Part shown: one piece after another, positions 17,331 to 25,423 of the stretch
Layout of the letters: every line of letters begins with the position of its first letter
Position numbering within the stretch: position 1 is the stretch's first letter
DNA from: Candidatus Skiveiella danica
GTDB taxonomy: Bacteria; Pseudomonadota; Gammaproteobacteria; Burkholderiales; Burkholderiaceae_C
Length of the DNA: 64,000 nt
NCBI GenBank assembly: GCA_016721925.1
Contig: JADKHE010000011.1
Coordinates: 558,001 to 622,000 of the forward strand
Reading direction: 5' to 3'
The notes under the pieces: model-generated
Told to the model about the DNA's origin: nothing
Database searches by the model: none
The model's input: only the letters and a program-made list of their open reading frames with translations
Position numbers and translations under genes: made by a program

Positions 17331-17392
17331 GTTGGGCGTTCGGAGGCAGAATCAGGTGAGTTTACAGATCGTTCATTTTCTTCAAGCATCAT

Positions 17393-18157
17393 ATGGCGAT
17401 GACTGACTGGAAATCACGCGCCCGGGCGGCAACCCTGCATCTGGGCATCAGCATGCTGGTGGCAGCCAGCGCGGCCTGGCTGGTATTTGCCGTCTGGTAC
17501 CCCTATCCCTACCGGGAAATATCGGGAGGCCGCGAGTTGTTCACGTTGGTCGTCTCCATCGATGTGATCCTGGGGCCACTGATGACCCTGATCATCTTCA
17601 ATCGTTCCAAGCCACGAGCTGAACTGGTGCGCGACCTGGCGGTGGTGGCCATGATCCAGCTGGCCGGTCTGGGCTATGGCCTGTGGTCGGTCTATCTGGC
17701 GCGGCCGGTCCATCTGGTGTTCGAACTGGACCGTTTCCGTGCGGTTCACGCGGTCGATGTGCCGGAGGAGTTGCTGCAGCGGGCGCCGCCTGCGGTGGCA
17801 GACCTGCCCCGCAGCGGACCCACGCTGGTCGCCGTGCGCCCCTTTGTCGACGAACAGGAGCGCGTGTCCGCCACCATTGCCGCCGTGCAAGGCCTGCACA
17901 TCGGGGCGCGGCCGGAGTTCTGGCAGCCCTACGATCGGGCGACGGCGCAGGTGCTGGCCAAGGCCCGCCCCGCCGCCCAGTTGCCGGAGCGGTTTCCCGC
18001 GCAGGCCGGTGAAATCCGGGCGGCTTTCGCCGCTGCCGGCCTGCCGGCGGACCAGATGGTATACCTGCCACTGGTTGCCCGCCGCTCGTTCTGGACCGTG
18101 TTGCTCGACGCCCGATCGGCGCGGGTCGTGGGCTACATCCCGCTGGATACGCTTTGA
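17393..18157 (+). CDS. TfpX/TfpZ family type IV pilin accessory protein
   Basis: Inner-membrane protein of 254 residues resembling the TfpX/TfpZ group. The N-terminal half has three or four membrane helices with the typical W-Y-P-Y-P-Y-R-E-I-S-G-G and D-V-I-L-G-P-L-M-T-L-I-I-F-N segments; the C-terminal half is periplasmic. In other species such proteins are needed for surface assembly of a particular pilin allele, and the pilin gene is usually adjacent. None is present here, so this one may act on a pilin encoded elsewhere. It is followed closely by the M48 protease gene. Confidence 0.8.
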   Translation: MAMTDWKSRARAATLHLGISMLVAASAAWLVFAVWYPYPYREISGGRELFTLVVSIDVILGPLMTLIIFNRSKPRAELVRDLAVVAMIQLAGLGYGLWSVYLARPVHLVFELDRFRAVHAVDVPEELLQRAPPAVADLPRSGPTLVAVRPFVDEQERVSATIAAVQGLHIGARPEFWQPYDRATAQVLAKARPAAQLPERFPAQAGEIRAAFAAAGLPADQMVYLPLVARRSFWTVLLDARSARVVGYIPLDTL

Positions 18158-18170
18158 CCAAGAATATGAA

Positions 18171-18231
18171 AGAAATATGCTCAAACCCAGCGTCATAAGG
18201 TCGCTGATTGCTTCTGTATTGATAGCTACTC
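18171..18231 (+). repeat. dispersed repeat, copy 4 (start and signal peptide of M48 protease)
   Basis: AACCCAGCGTCATAAGGTC followed by TTGATAGCTACTC. It spans the start codon and most of the signal peptide of the M48 protease and is read in the antisense orientation relative to the copies in dat and leuS. Confidence 0.6.
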
Positions 18232-19700
18232 AGGTGGCGCCGCTGGCGGTTGCGCAGAACCAGCTTCCGGCCATGGGGGATGGCGCCGATATGACCGCGG
18301 GCGCGGAACGTCGGATCGGCGAGCGCATCGTCCGCGAACTTTACCGCGACCCGGACTATATCGACGACCCCATTCTCGGCGAGTACGTGCAGCGCATCTG
18401 GCAGGCCCTGCTGGCGGGCGCGCGCGCACGCGGCGAACTCCCGCCCGAGCTTGACGAGCGTTTTGCCTGGGAGATCCTGCTGGGCCGCGACGGCAGCGTC
18501 AACGCATTTGCCCTGCCCGGCGGCTACCTGGGCCTTCATCTCGGACTGATCGGCGTGGTCAACAGCCGCGATGAGCTGGCGTCGGTTCTGGCGCACGAGC
18601 TCACGCACGTCACGCAACGCCACATCTCCCGCCTCATGACCCAGCAGAACCGGCAGGCGCCGTGGATGGTGGGCGCGCTGATCCTGGCCGCGCTGGCCGC
18701 CAGCAAGAGTCCCGAGATGGCCAATGCGGTGCTCACTGGCGGACAGGCGCTGGCGGCACAGAACCAGCTCAACTTCTCCCGCGACATGGAGCGCGAGGCC
18801 GACCGTATCGGCTTTGGCGTGATGACCCAGGCGGGGTTCGAGCCCAGCGGTTTCGTGACCATGTTCGAAAAACTGCAGCAAGCTTCGCGGCTGAACGACA
18901 ACGGTTCGTTCCCCTACCTGCGTAGCCACCCGCTCACCACCGAGCGCATCGCCGACATGCAGTCCCGCGTGCCGATGACTGGCGCACCCATGGGCCCTCA
19001 GGAACCCACCATGGAGCACGCGATGGTTGCGGCGCGCGCCCGGGTGTTGTCTTACCCCGGGGTCGATCTGCTTCGGGCCTGGAGCACCGAGCCGGAGCTG
19101 GCCGGGTTCGCCAGCCTGAGCGCGCCGCGCCGCGCGGCGGTGCTGTATACCGCCGCGCTGGCGGCGGAGCGGCTGCGCGAGTACGGCCGCGCCGTAGCGC
19201 TGGTTCGCCGCCTGCTGGCGTTGACGACCGGGAATGCGCAGGCGTCGCGCCAGGCGCGGTTGCTGGCCGTCGACATCGCGCTCGCCGCAAACAACCTCCC
19301 CCTGGCTTCCAGCCTGATGGAAACGCTGGGGTCTGGTCCATCCCTGGCGCGCCCGGAATTGCTTCAGCTGGCCCAGCTGCGCACCCGGGAGGGCCGGCCC
19401 GAACTGGCCATTGATTCCCTGCAGACTTGGGTGGCCACACATCCCCTCGATGCGGCGGCCTGGCAGGCACTGTCGGCGGCCTATCGGGACCAGAACCAGG
19501 TCTTGCGCGCGGTGCGGGCCGAGGGCGAGGTCCAGATGGCGCATCTGGACTATGCAGGCGCGGTGGACCGCTTCAAGGCGGCCCGCGCGCTATCGGTCAA
19601 GGGCAGCCTGCTACCCGCGGATCACATCGAGGCGTCGATCATTGACACCCGGCTGCGTCTGGCCGAATCAAGACTTCGCGAACAGGCCCTGGAGCGCTGA
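18177..19700 (+). CDS. periplasmic M48 family metalloprotease, BepA-like
   Basis: Exported zinc protease of 507 residues. A signal peptide (residues 1-26) precedes an M48 domain with the zinc motif H-E-L-T-H (residues 140-144) and the third-ligand region D-M-E-R-E-A-D. The C-terminal half is helical and repeat-like, consistent with the TPR region of BepA (YfgC), which handles stalled LptD and BAM substrates. The ATG at 18177 is chosen because the signal peptide follows directly. Both the start codon and the signal peptide lie in a copy of the dispersed repeat. Its 3' end overlaps the convergent gene by about 33 bases. Confidence 0.88.
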   Translation: MLKPSVIRSLIASVLIATQVAPLAVAQNQLPAMGDGADMTAGAERRIGERIVRELYRDPDYIDDPILGEYVQRIWQALLAGARARGELPPELDERFAWEILLGRDGSVNAFALPGGYLGLHLGLIGVVNSRDELASVLAHELTHVTQRHISRLMTQQNRQAPWMVGALILAALAASKSPEMANAVLTGGQALAAQNQLNFSRDMEREADRIGFGVMTQAGFEPSGFVTMFEKLQQASRLNDNGSFPYLRSHPLTTERIADMQSRVPMTGAPMGPQEPTMEHAMVAARARVLSYPGVDLLRAWSTEPELAGFASLSAPRRAAVLYTAALAAERLREYGRAVALVRRLLALTTGNAQASRQARLLAVDIALAANNLPLASSLMETLGSGPSLARPELLQLAQLRTREGRPELAIDSLQTWVATHPLDAAAWQALSAAYRDQNQVLRAVRAEGEVQMAHLDYAGAVDRFKAARALSVKGSLLPADHIEASIIDTRLRLAESRLREQALER

Positions 19701-20021
19701 GTCGATCACGACGCCGAGCAGCGAATAGATCAGCGAGCCCACCAGCGCCGCCCCGAAGCCGGCCACGTGAAATCCCCCCAGCATGCCGCCAGCGGCCCAG
19801 AACATCAGCGCGTTGATGACGAACAGGAACAGCCCCAGCGTGACCAGGGTGACGGGCAGCGTCAACAGCACCAGAATCGGGCGCACGATGGTATTGAGCA
19901 AGCCGATCACCAGCGCCGCCACCATCGCGGCGGTGAACGAGTCCACCTTGACGCCACTGTAGAGGTGGGCCACTGCCAGCAGCGCGGCTGCACTCAGCAG
20001 CCATTTGAGAATGAGCTTCAT
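19668..20021 (-). CDS. small membrane protein, phage-holin-family (PF04020-like)
   Basis: Membrane protein of 117 residues with four hydrophobic helices, matching the widespread family of small integral proteins annotated as phage holin family IV (A-L-V-I-G-L-L-N-T-I-V-R-P-I-L-V-L-L-T-L-P and N-A-L-M-F-W). Despite the name it is a common chromosomal protein, not evidence of a prophage. M-K-L-I-L-K-W at 20021 is the likely start. It converges on and overlaps the M48 protease gene. Confidence 0.8.
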   Translation of the reverse strand: MKLILKWLLSAAALLAVAHLYSGVKVDSFTAAMVAALVIGLLNTIVRPILVLLTLPVTLVTLGLFLFVINALMFWAAGGMLGGFHVAGFGAALVGSLIYSLLGVVIDSALQGLFAKS

Positions 20022-20093
20022 GCCGCGCAGCATAGCACCGCCTACCCGTGGCGGTGCCGCCGGCCGACGAGAGGGTCGCGCCGGCGGGCGCGT

Positions 20094-20540
20094 CTATTCA
20101 GACGCCAGAACCAGGACGGCCCCCAGTGTGGCCACGCTGCCCGGCACGGCCCAGCGGCTGGACGGGGTGACGGCTTGCCCGGAGACAATCGGTTCGAGAT
20201 CCTGCCCGAAACGCGGCCGTCGCGCGTCCAACACGCGGGTCGACGGATCCCCGCCGGTCAGCCGCCGGGTCATGTCGACCAGGGTGCCGTGTGCCACATG
20301 CAAGGTCACCGTGTGACCCGCATTGCGCAACAGCGGCGTGATGTCGGCGAGAAGCCGCTGAGACCATTCGTTGCGCCATTTCTCAAGCGCCGAATGGCTG
20401 ATCCACCGGCGGGCGTGCCGGGTCAGGTGCGCCGGGCACGCCACCAGTTCCCACCGCGTGTGCTGGCCGGTTCCCAGCATCGGTGTCAGTTGCTGCCTCG
20501 CGTAGGCTGCATCGTCCACGTACACAATGATCTTGTCCAT
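20094..20540 (-). CDS. conserved hypothetical protein, possibly UspA-like
   Basis: Protein of 148 residues that I do not firmly recognise. The opening D-K-I-I-V-Y-V-D-D-A-A-Y-A-R resembles the first strand and helix of universal stress protein folds, and V-T-L-H-V-A-H-G-T could be the central strand. The C-terminus (about residues 130-146) is hydrophobic and may be a membrane anchor. It lies 50 bases downstream of terC on the same strand, so the two may be co-transcribed under the Mn2+ riboswitch. Confidence 0.6.
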   Translation of the reverse strand: MDKIIVYVDDAAYARQQLTPMLGTGQHTRWELVACPAHLTRHARRWISHSALEKWRNEWSQRLLADITPLLRNAGHTVTLHVAHGTLVDMTRRLTGGDPSTRVLDARRPRFGQDLEPIVSGQAVTPSSRWAVPGSVATLGAVLVLASE

Positions 20541-20590
20541 CGGAGCTTCCTTTCAGGGTGGTTTGAGGACGGGGAGAAACAGGCAATCCT

Positions 20591-21310
20591 TCAGGCCGCG
20601 TGGCCGTGGTCACGCGCAAGCTGCACCGGCGCGTTGCGGCGGGTGGCAGACCACCAGCCGGCGCCCAGCACACCGGCCACGGCGGCGGCATAGGTCGTCC
20701 AGCGGGCGGCCGTGTGCACGAACTCCGGGGGATCGAACACCGCATCAAGCAGGGGTTCGCCCACGATCATCCGGGCCGCAGTGAAGGCCAGCACGGCGGC
20801 GCCGAGCTTGATGATGAGCGGAAAGCGTTGCACCAGCCGCAGCACCATCGAGCTGCCGAAAACGACGATGGGCACGCTGATCAGCAGGCCGATGATCACA
20901 AGATCGAAAGAGCCGTGGGCGGCTCCTGCCACACCCAGCACGTTGTCAATGCCCATCAACGCATCGGCCACGACGATCGTCTTCATCGCACCCCAGAAAG
21001 TGTGTGCGACCGGCCCGGCATGCTCGTCTTCGCCGTTATCGGCCAACAGCTTGTAGGCGATCCACAGCAGGCCGAGGCCACCCGCCAGCATCAGGCCGGG
21101 AATCTGCAGCAGCCAGACGACGCCCACGGTCATGGCCGAGCGCACGACAATGGCGCCCAGCGTGCCCCAGACGATGGCTTTCTTCTGCAAGGCCGGGGGC
21201 AGGCTGCGGGCGGCCAGCGCAATGACAATCGCGTTGTCACCTGCGAGCACGAGGTCGATCAGAATGATGGCCAGAAGGGCGGACCACCAAGGGGTTGAAA
21301 ACATTTCCAT
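20591..21310 (-). CDS. TerC family membrane protein, probable Mn2+ exporter
   Basis: Integral membrane protein of 239 residues of the TerC family. The two metal-site motifs are D-L-V-L-A-G-D-N-A-I-V-I-A-L-A (near residues 19-33) and A-D-A-L-M-G-I-D-N-V-L-G-V-A-G. Homologues (YjbE, Alx) protect against manganese or help metallate exported proteins. The gene is preceded by a yybP-ykoY riboswitch, which independently points to manganese. M-E-M-F-S-T-P-W at 21310 is chosen as the start; a GGAGAG ribosome site lies just upstream. Confidence 0.9.
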   Translation of the reverse strand: MEMFSTPWWSALLAIILIDLVLAGDNAIVIALAARSLPPALQKKAIVWGTLGAIVVRSAMTVGVVWLLQIPGLMLAGGLGLLWIAYKLLADNGEDEHAGPVAHTFWGAMKTIVVADALMGIDNVLGVAGAAHGSFDLVIIGLLISVPIVVFGSSMVLRLVQRFPLIIKLGAAVLAFTAARMIVGEPLLDAVFDPPEFVHTAARWTTYAAAVAGVLGAGWWSATRRNAPVQLARDHGHAA

Positions 21311-21406
21311 GACGGGTCTCTCCGCGTTGTGTCGATTCACAACCTGTTGCGCAGAGGGCAGGAAACGCGTTGATCAGCAGGCTTGACCGGCTGATCCCCA
21401 TGCGTG

Positions 21407-21441
21407 CTTCGACCCTAACCACCCCAGGTTACAAGTCGAAG
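21407..21441 (-). promoter_or_regulatory. candidate anti-P1 switching helix of the terC riboswitch
   Basis: The 3' strand of P1, CTTCGAC on the minus strand (plus 21435-21441), can pair perfectly with GTCGAAG 21 nt downstream (plus 21407-21413). The two pairings exclude each other, as expected for an expression platform. Confidence 0.55.
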
Positions 21442-21584
21442 GTCTGGCTCGGCATGGAGTCATGCGAAATGCGCCCGACAGACCGGAAGTTGGAGTGCTT
21501 CGTATTGACGGCCTGTCGATATTTGTCGTGACGGCGCTTGGCGCACCTCCCTGTGTCACGGCAAAAGGGAGCTACTCCCCTTCG
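21437..21584 (-). promoter_or_regulatory. yybP-ykoY (manganese) riboswitch upstream of terC
   Basis: On the minus strand the leader has the class hallmarks: GGGGAGTAGCTCCC (plus 21567-21580) and, near the other end, GCCAGACCTT (21439-21448), the two conserved blocks that form the metal site. Closing helix P1 is visible as CGAAGG (21579-21584) with CCTTCG (21437-21442). The aptamer is about 148 nt and lies about 127 nt upstream of the terC start. The class senses Mn2+ and commonly controls TerC-family genes. Recognised by eye, not by a covariance search. Confidence 0.82.
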
Positions 21585-21697
21585 TACAGAAATTACAGCA
21601 GAAACACCGAATTCCGTACAAGCCGCAAGGACTTGGTCAAAGGCCAGCGCGCGGGCGCCACGGGCTATGATCCGCTCCCGCAGAATCCCTGTTCCCC

Positions 21698-22129
21698 ATG
21701 CCTGGCATCCACATCACCGACATCGAGGCCGCGATCAATTTCTGGCGCGAACGCCGCCCAAGCGCCGACGGTTTCACGCTCGCGCCACCGGTGCATGCGC
21801 TGGCCAGCCTGTACGCGCGCATGGTGTTCCAGCGTCAGGATTTGGCCGACGAGCAGGCCTTCTCCGCCGCCGCATGGGCGGCGTGGCAGACCTGGTATGC
21901 CAGCACACCGGATACACCGTGCATCGCCATCTGCTCGACGAGCCAGGGCGATGCCGTGTGCAAGGGCTGCGGGCGCACGGAATCGGAAGTGCAGTACTGG
22001 CCCGAGATGGGTCCGGCAGAAAAACGCAGCACCTGGCGCCGCATCACCGCCGAAGGCACCGCCTGGCGTTTCAACCGCTACGCCGAGCGGGCCCGGGAGA
22101 CGCAGAGATCGAACGCAGGCAACTCCTGA
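21698..22129 (+). CDS. DUF3717 / DUF1289 two-domain protein
   Basis: Protein of 143 residues joining two small domains. Residues 1-20 match DUF3717 (H-I-T-D-I-E-A-A-I-N-F-W-R-E-R-R-P). Residues 72-105 match DUF1289 with its cysteine pattern C-I-A-I-C-...-C-K-G-C-G-R-T, which suggests metal or iron-sulfur binding. Function is unknown. It converges on yaeQ; the roughly 70-base gap holds a short GC hairpin without a T-run. The 240 bases upstream are largely the terC riboswitch on the other strand. Confidence 0.78.
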   Translation: MPGIHITDIEAAINFWRERRPSADGFTLAPPVHALASLYARMVFQRQDLADEQAFSAAAWAAWQTWYASTPDTPCIAICSTSQGDAVCKGCGRTESEVQYWPEMGPAEKRSTWRRITAEGTAWRFNRYAERARETQRSNAGNS

Positions 22130-22199
22130 AACAGGAGCGGCTGGTGACCGACCGGCGCTGGGCGCCGGCTGAAAAGATCAGGAAAAGCGGGGCGGGGGT

Positions 22200-22760
22200 C
22201 TATTTCCAGCGCACACACTCGATGTCGATGTGCGTCTGGCTGTCCGACAGGCTCAGGTTGCCCTCCTGTACGGTGGCCTGCAGCTGCATGCTTCGCTGGG
22301 CGAGGCGCGTCAGGGCCTGCGCGGCCTCGGTCGGTACGCGCCAGACTTGCAGCTTGTCGAGCCGGCTGAGCTTGTTCTCTATGCCGCGCCACCAGACCTC
22401 GGCCGCGTGGTGGAAGGCATAGACCATCACCTGGTCCGCTTTCTGACAGGCCTTGGCAATCGGCTTGTCCTCGGGCTGGCCGACTTCAATCCACAGGCGG
22501 GTGTGGCCGGTGAAGTCCTTCAGGGACAAATCGGGGTCGTTCGGGTCCGACAGGCCGGCCCCGAAGGCCAGGACGCCGTCCCCGTTGCACACGGCCTGCA
22601 GTTGCCAGGCGTTGAGCGCCAGCGCCACCAGGCGCACCATCATGCGTTCGTCGGTTTCGCTCGGATGGCGGGCCAGGGTCAGGGCATGGTCGGCGTAGTA
22701 GCCGTGATCGATGTCCGCAACCGAGAGGTTGGCCTTGAAGATGGTGGATTTGAGGGCCAT
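22200..22760 (-). CDS. yaeQ: YaeQ family protein
   Basis: YaeQ-like protein of 186 residues with a PD-(D/E)xK-related fold and no firmly established activity. Recognisable parts are the N-terminus M-A-L-K-S-T-I-F-K-A, the segment H-P-S-E-T-D-E-R-M-M-V-R-L, and W-I-E-V-G-Q-P. Full length for the family. It follows purB on the same strand with a dispersed repeat copy in the gap. Confidence 0.92.
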   Translation of the reverse strand: MALKSTIFKANLSVADIDHGYYADHALTLARHPSETDERMMVRLVALALNAWQLQAVCNGDGVLAFGAGLSDPNDPDLSLKDFTGHTRLWIEVGQPEDKPIAKACQKADQVMVYAFHHAAEVWWRGIENKLSRLDKLQVWRVPTEAAQALTRLAQRSMQLQATVQEGNLSLSDSQTHIDIECVRWK

Positions 22761-22784
22761 GCGCGTCAGGTTTGCTTCGTATTT

Positions 22785-22842
22785 GGTAGCTATAACTGAC
22801 CACTTGGCGCTGGGATGGCGCCATTTTGATCAATAAATAGCG
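22785..22842 (+). repeat. dispersed repeat, copy 5 (intergenic, yaeQ-purB)
   Basis: GGTAGCTATAACTGACC followed by TGGCGCTGGGATGGCGCCATTTT. The right part folds as a TGGCGC/GCGCCA hairpin with a short T-run on the plus strand, nearly identical to copy 8. Confidence 0.65.
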
Positions 22843-22845
22843 GTT

Positions 22846-24225
22846 TCAGACCCGCCGGGCTAGTTCGCCGGCCATGCCGGTGTAAGTGGCGGGCGTCAAG
22901 GCGAGCAGGCGGTCTTTCTCGGCCTGCGGGATCTCCAGCGAGCGGATCAGGCCGTGCAGCGCCTCGGCGGTGACGGTCTGGCCGCGCGTGACTTCCTTGA
23001 GCTTTTCGTACGCACCGGACACGCCGAAGCGGCGCATCACGGTCTGGATCGGTTCGGCCAGCACCTCCCAGGCGCCATCCAGGTCGGCGGCCAGCGCCGT
23101 TTCATTGAGTTCCAGCTTGTTCAGGCCGGTCAGCAGGGATTGGTAGGCCAGCGTGGCGTAGCCCAGTGCCACGCCCATGTTGCGCAACACGGTGGAGTCG
23201 GTCAGGTCACGCTGCCAGCGGCTGATCGGGAGCTTATCGGCCATGTGCCGCAGCAGGGCGTTGGCCAGCCCGAGATTGCCTTCGGCATTCTCGAAGTCGA
23301 TCGGGTTGACCTTGTGCGGCATGGTTGATGAGCCGATCTCGCCCGCCTTGAGTTTCTGCTTGAAGTAGCCCAGGCTGACGTAGCCCCAGATGTCGCGCGA
23401 GAGGTCGATCAGGATGGTGTTGGCACGGGCCACGGCGTCGAACAACTCGGCCATGTAGTCGTGCGGCTCGATCTGGATGCTGAAGGGCTGAAAGGTCAAC
23501 CCCAGGCCCAGCGGCTCGGGCGTCTCGACGACCTTGCGTGCGAAGGCCTCCCAGTCGAAATCGGGCCAGGCGGCCAGATGAGCGTTGTAGTTGCCTACCG
23601 CGCCGTTCATCTTGGCCAGGATCTTGACGGCGGCGATGCGGTCGCAGGCGGTCTGAAGCCGGATCACCACGTTGGCGATCTCCTTGCCCACCGTGGTGGG
23701 GCTGGCGGTCTGGCCATGGGTGCGACTGAGCATCGGCACGTCGGCCAGGTTGTGGGCCATTTCGCGCAGCTTCAGCAGAATACGGTCCAGCGCCGGCAGC
23801 AGCACGAGGTCGCGCCCGGCGCGCAGTTGCAGGGCATGGCTGGTGTTGTTGATGTCCTCGCTGGTGCAGGCGAAATGGACGAATTCGCTGGCCAGTTCCA
23901 GTTCGGGGCGCGCCTCGAACTTCGACTTGATCCAGTACTCCACGGCCTTGACGTCGTGGTTGGTGGTCTTTTCGATCTCCTTGATCGCGAGAGCATCAGC
24001 CTCAGAGAAGTGTTTCACCAGCCCCAGCAGGTAGGTGCGTGCGCCGGGGGACAGGGGCTTGAACTCGGCGAAGCCTGCGTCGCTCAGCGCGATCAGCCAG
24101 GCCACTTCCACCTGGACGCGACGGTGCATGTAGCCCTGCTCGCTCATGAGCGGGCGCAAGGGGGCCAGTTTGGCGGCGTAGCGGCCGTCCAGCGGCGAGA
24201 GGGCGGAAGTCGGGGTCAGGCTCAT
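22846..24225 (-). CDS. purB: adenylosuccinate lyase
   Basis: Fumarase/aspartase-superfamily enzyme of 459 residues acting twice in purine synthesis, releasing fumarate from SAICAR and from adenylosuccinate. The signature G-S-S-T-M-P-H-K-V-N-P carries the flexible catalytic loop, and the H-x-Q region (S-R-T-H-G-Q-T-A-S-P-T-T) is present. M-S-L-T-P-T-S-A-L-S-P-L-D-G-R-Y at 24225 is the conserved start. The gene is divergent from the GST, about 107 bases away. Confidence 0.97.
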   Translation of the reverse strand: MSLTPTSALSPLDGRYAAKLAPLRPLMSEQGYMHRRVQVEVAWLIALSDAGFAEFKPLSPGARTYLLGLVKHFSEADALAIKEIEKTTNHDVKAVEYWIKSKFEARPELELASEFVHFACTSEDINNTSHALQLRAGRDLVLLPALDRILLKLREMAHNLADVPMLSRTHGQTASPTTVGKEIANVVIRLQTACDRIAAVKILAKMNGAVGNYNAHLAAWPDFDWEAFARKVVETPEPLGLGLTFQPFSIQIEPHDYMAELFDAVARANTILIDLSRDIWGYVSLGYFKQKLKAGEIGSSTMPHKVNPIDFENAEGNLGLANALLRHMADKLPISRWQRDLTDSTVLRNMGVALGYATLAYQSLLTGLNKLELNETALAADLDGAWEVLAEPIQTVMRRFGVSGAYEKLKEVTRGQTVTAEALHGLIRSLEIPQAEKDRLLALTPATYTGMAGELARRV

Positions 24226-24332
24226 CCCCGGATTGTAGGTCGGGGGTGTTGCGCCGCTGCACCACAGGACCGCCGGGCTTCCCCTAGAATGAATCCACCA
24301 CGAGAACCAGAATAACTGCAGAGAGAGTGACC

Positions 24333-24950
24333 ATGAAACTGATCGGAGCCGTGACAAGTCCTTACGTGCGCAAGGTGCGCATCGTCATGGCGGAGAAAAA
24401 GCTGGACTACCAGTTCGTTTCCGAGGACGTCTGGTCGGCCGGCACGCGGATTGGCGAATCCAATCCGCTGGGCAAGGTGCCCTGTCTGGTGATGGAAGGC
24501 GGCGAGGCCGTGTTCGATTCCCGTGTCATCGTGGAGTACCTCGACACCCTGTCGCCCGTCGGCAAGCTGATCCCGCAGCCGGGCCGTGAGCGCGCCGAGG
24601 TCAAGACCTGGGAGGCCCTGGCCGACGGGCTGCTGGACGCGGCCATTCTGGCCCGCCTGGAGGCCACCTGGGCCGGTCGCTCGGACGGCGAACGTTGCCA
24701 GGCCTGGATCGAACGCCAGATGGCCAAGATCCACGCCAGCCTGAAGTCCATGAGCCAGGGGCTGGGCGACAAGCCCTATTGCAGCGGGATTCACCTGAGC
24801 CTGTCCGACATTGCCGTCGGCTGTGCGCTGGGGTATCTCGATTTCCGCTTCCCGCAGATCGACTGGCGCAGCGAATACCCGAACCTGCACAAGCTGCAGG
24901 ACAAGCTGATGCTGCGTCAGAGTTTCATCGATTCGCGCCCGCCGGCCTGA
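24333..24950 (+). CDS. glutathione S-transferase family protein
   Basis: GST of 205 residues. The N-terminal thioredoxin-like domain has G-A-V-T-S-P-Y-V-R-K-V-R (catalytic Ser/Tyr region), N-P-L-G-K-V-P and the cis-proline/E-S equivalent D-S-R-V-I-V-E-Y-L. The C-terminal domain is all-helical with L-S-L-S-D-I-A-V-G-C-A-L. The substrate is unknown. ATG at 24333 is preferred over the in-frame GTG at 24327 because GAGAG lies at a suitable distance. Confidence 0.9.
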   Translation: MKLIGAVTSPYVRKVRIVMAEKKLDYQFVSEDVWSAGTRIGESNPLGKVPCLVMEGGEAVFDSRVIVEYLDTLSPVGKLIPQPGRERAEVKTWEALADGLLDAAILARLEATWAGRSDGERCQAWIERQMAKIHASLKSMSQGLGDKPYCSGIHLSLSDIAVGCALGYLDFRFPQIDWRSEYPNLHKLQDKLMLRQSFIDSRPPA

Positions 24951-24973
24951 CGCGGGCTGTTTGGTCCGTTGGG

Positions 24974-25417
24974 TCAGCTGTTGGCATGGCGCTTGAGCCA
25001 GCGCATCAGCCGGCCCAGCACCGGCAGCTTTTCATAGAGTTCTTCCGCCGCATCCCAGTAGTCGCGGTGCATGCGGATGCGGCCATCGTCGGCCAGCATC
25101 AGGTGTGAGCCTCCTCGCACGGTCTGCAACGTGGTGGTGTCGAAACGCTTGAAGCGAAAGCGAAACTCCCAGATGAGGAAGCATTGTTCACCGTCGACGA
25201 TGCGACCGGTCACGATGAAGCGGGGTTCGTCAAGTGCCCGGTACATGTGGCTGAAGATGTCCCGGATCGCGTCCACGCCCTTCACCTCGTTGAACGGGTC
25301 CTTGAAGGTGGCATCGGGCGTGTAGCAATCGTCCAAACCCGTCAGGCTGTCCGGGGTGAGGGTCTCGAACCAGCGGACGATGCGGTCCGCTGCGGCGCGC
25401 GGGTCGGCGAGGGGCAT
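24974..25417 (-). CDS. NTF2-like / SnoaL-like domain protein
   Basis: Protein of 147 residues with the NTF2-like cone fold (W-F-E-T-L-T-P, C-Y-T-P-D-A-T-F-K-D-P-F-N-E-V-K-G, W-E-F-R-F-R). Such proteins are small-molecule binders or enzymes; no catalytic residues can be assigned. It is the last gene of the eight-gene operon running from 32134, six bases after the SDR gene, so it likely works with that pathway. Confidence 0.85.
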   Translation of the reverse strand: MPLADPRAAADRIVRWFETLTPDSLTGLDDCYTPDATFKDPFNEVKGVDAIRDIFSHMYRALDEPRFIVTGRIVDGEQCFLIWEFRFRFKRFDTTTLQTVRGGSHLMLADDGRIRMHRDYWDAAEELYEKLPVLGRLMRWLKRHANS

Positions 25418-25423
25418 GGGTGG

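Noticed and set aside
19668..20021. Prophage remnant suggested by the holin-family membrane protein
   Set aside because: The family is a common chromosomal membrane protein; no other phage genes are nearby.
22152..22168. CCGGCGC/GCGCCGG hairpin between the DUF1289 gene and yaeQ as a terminator
   Set aside because: No T-run on either strand.
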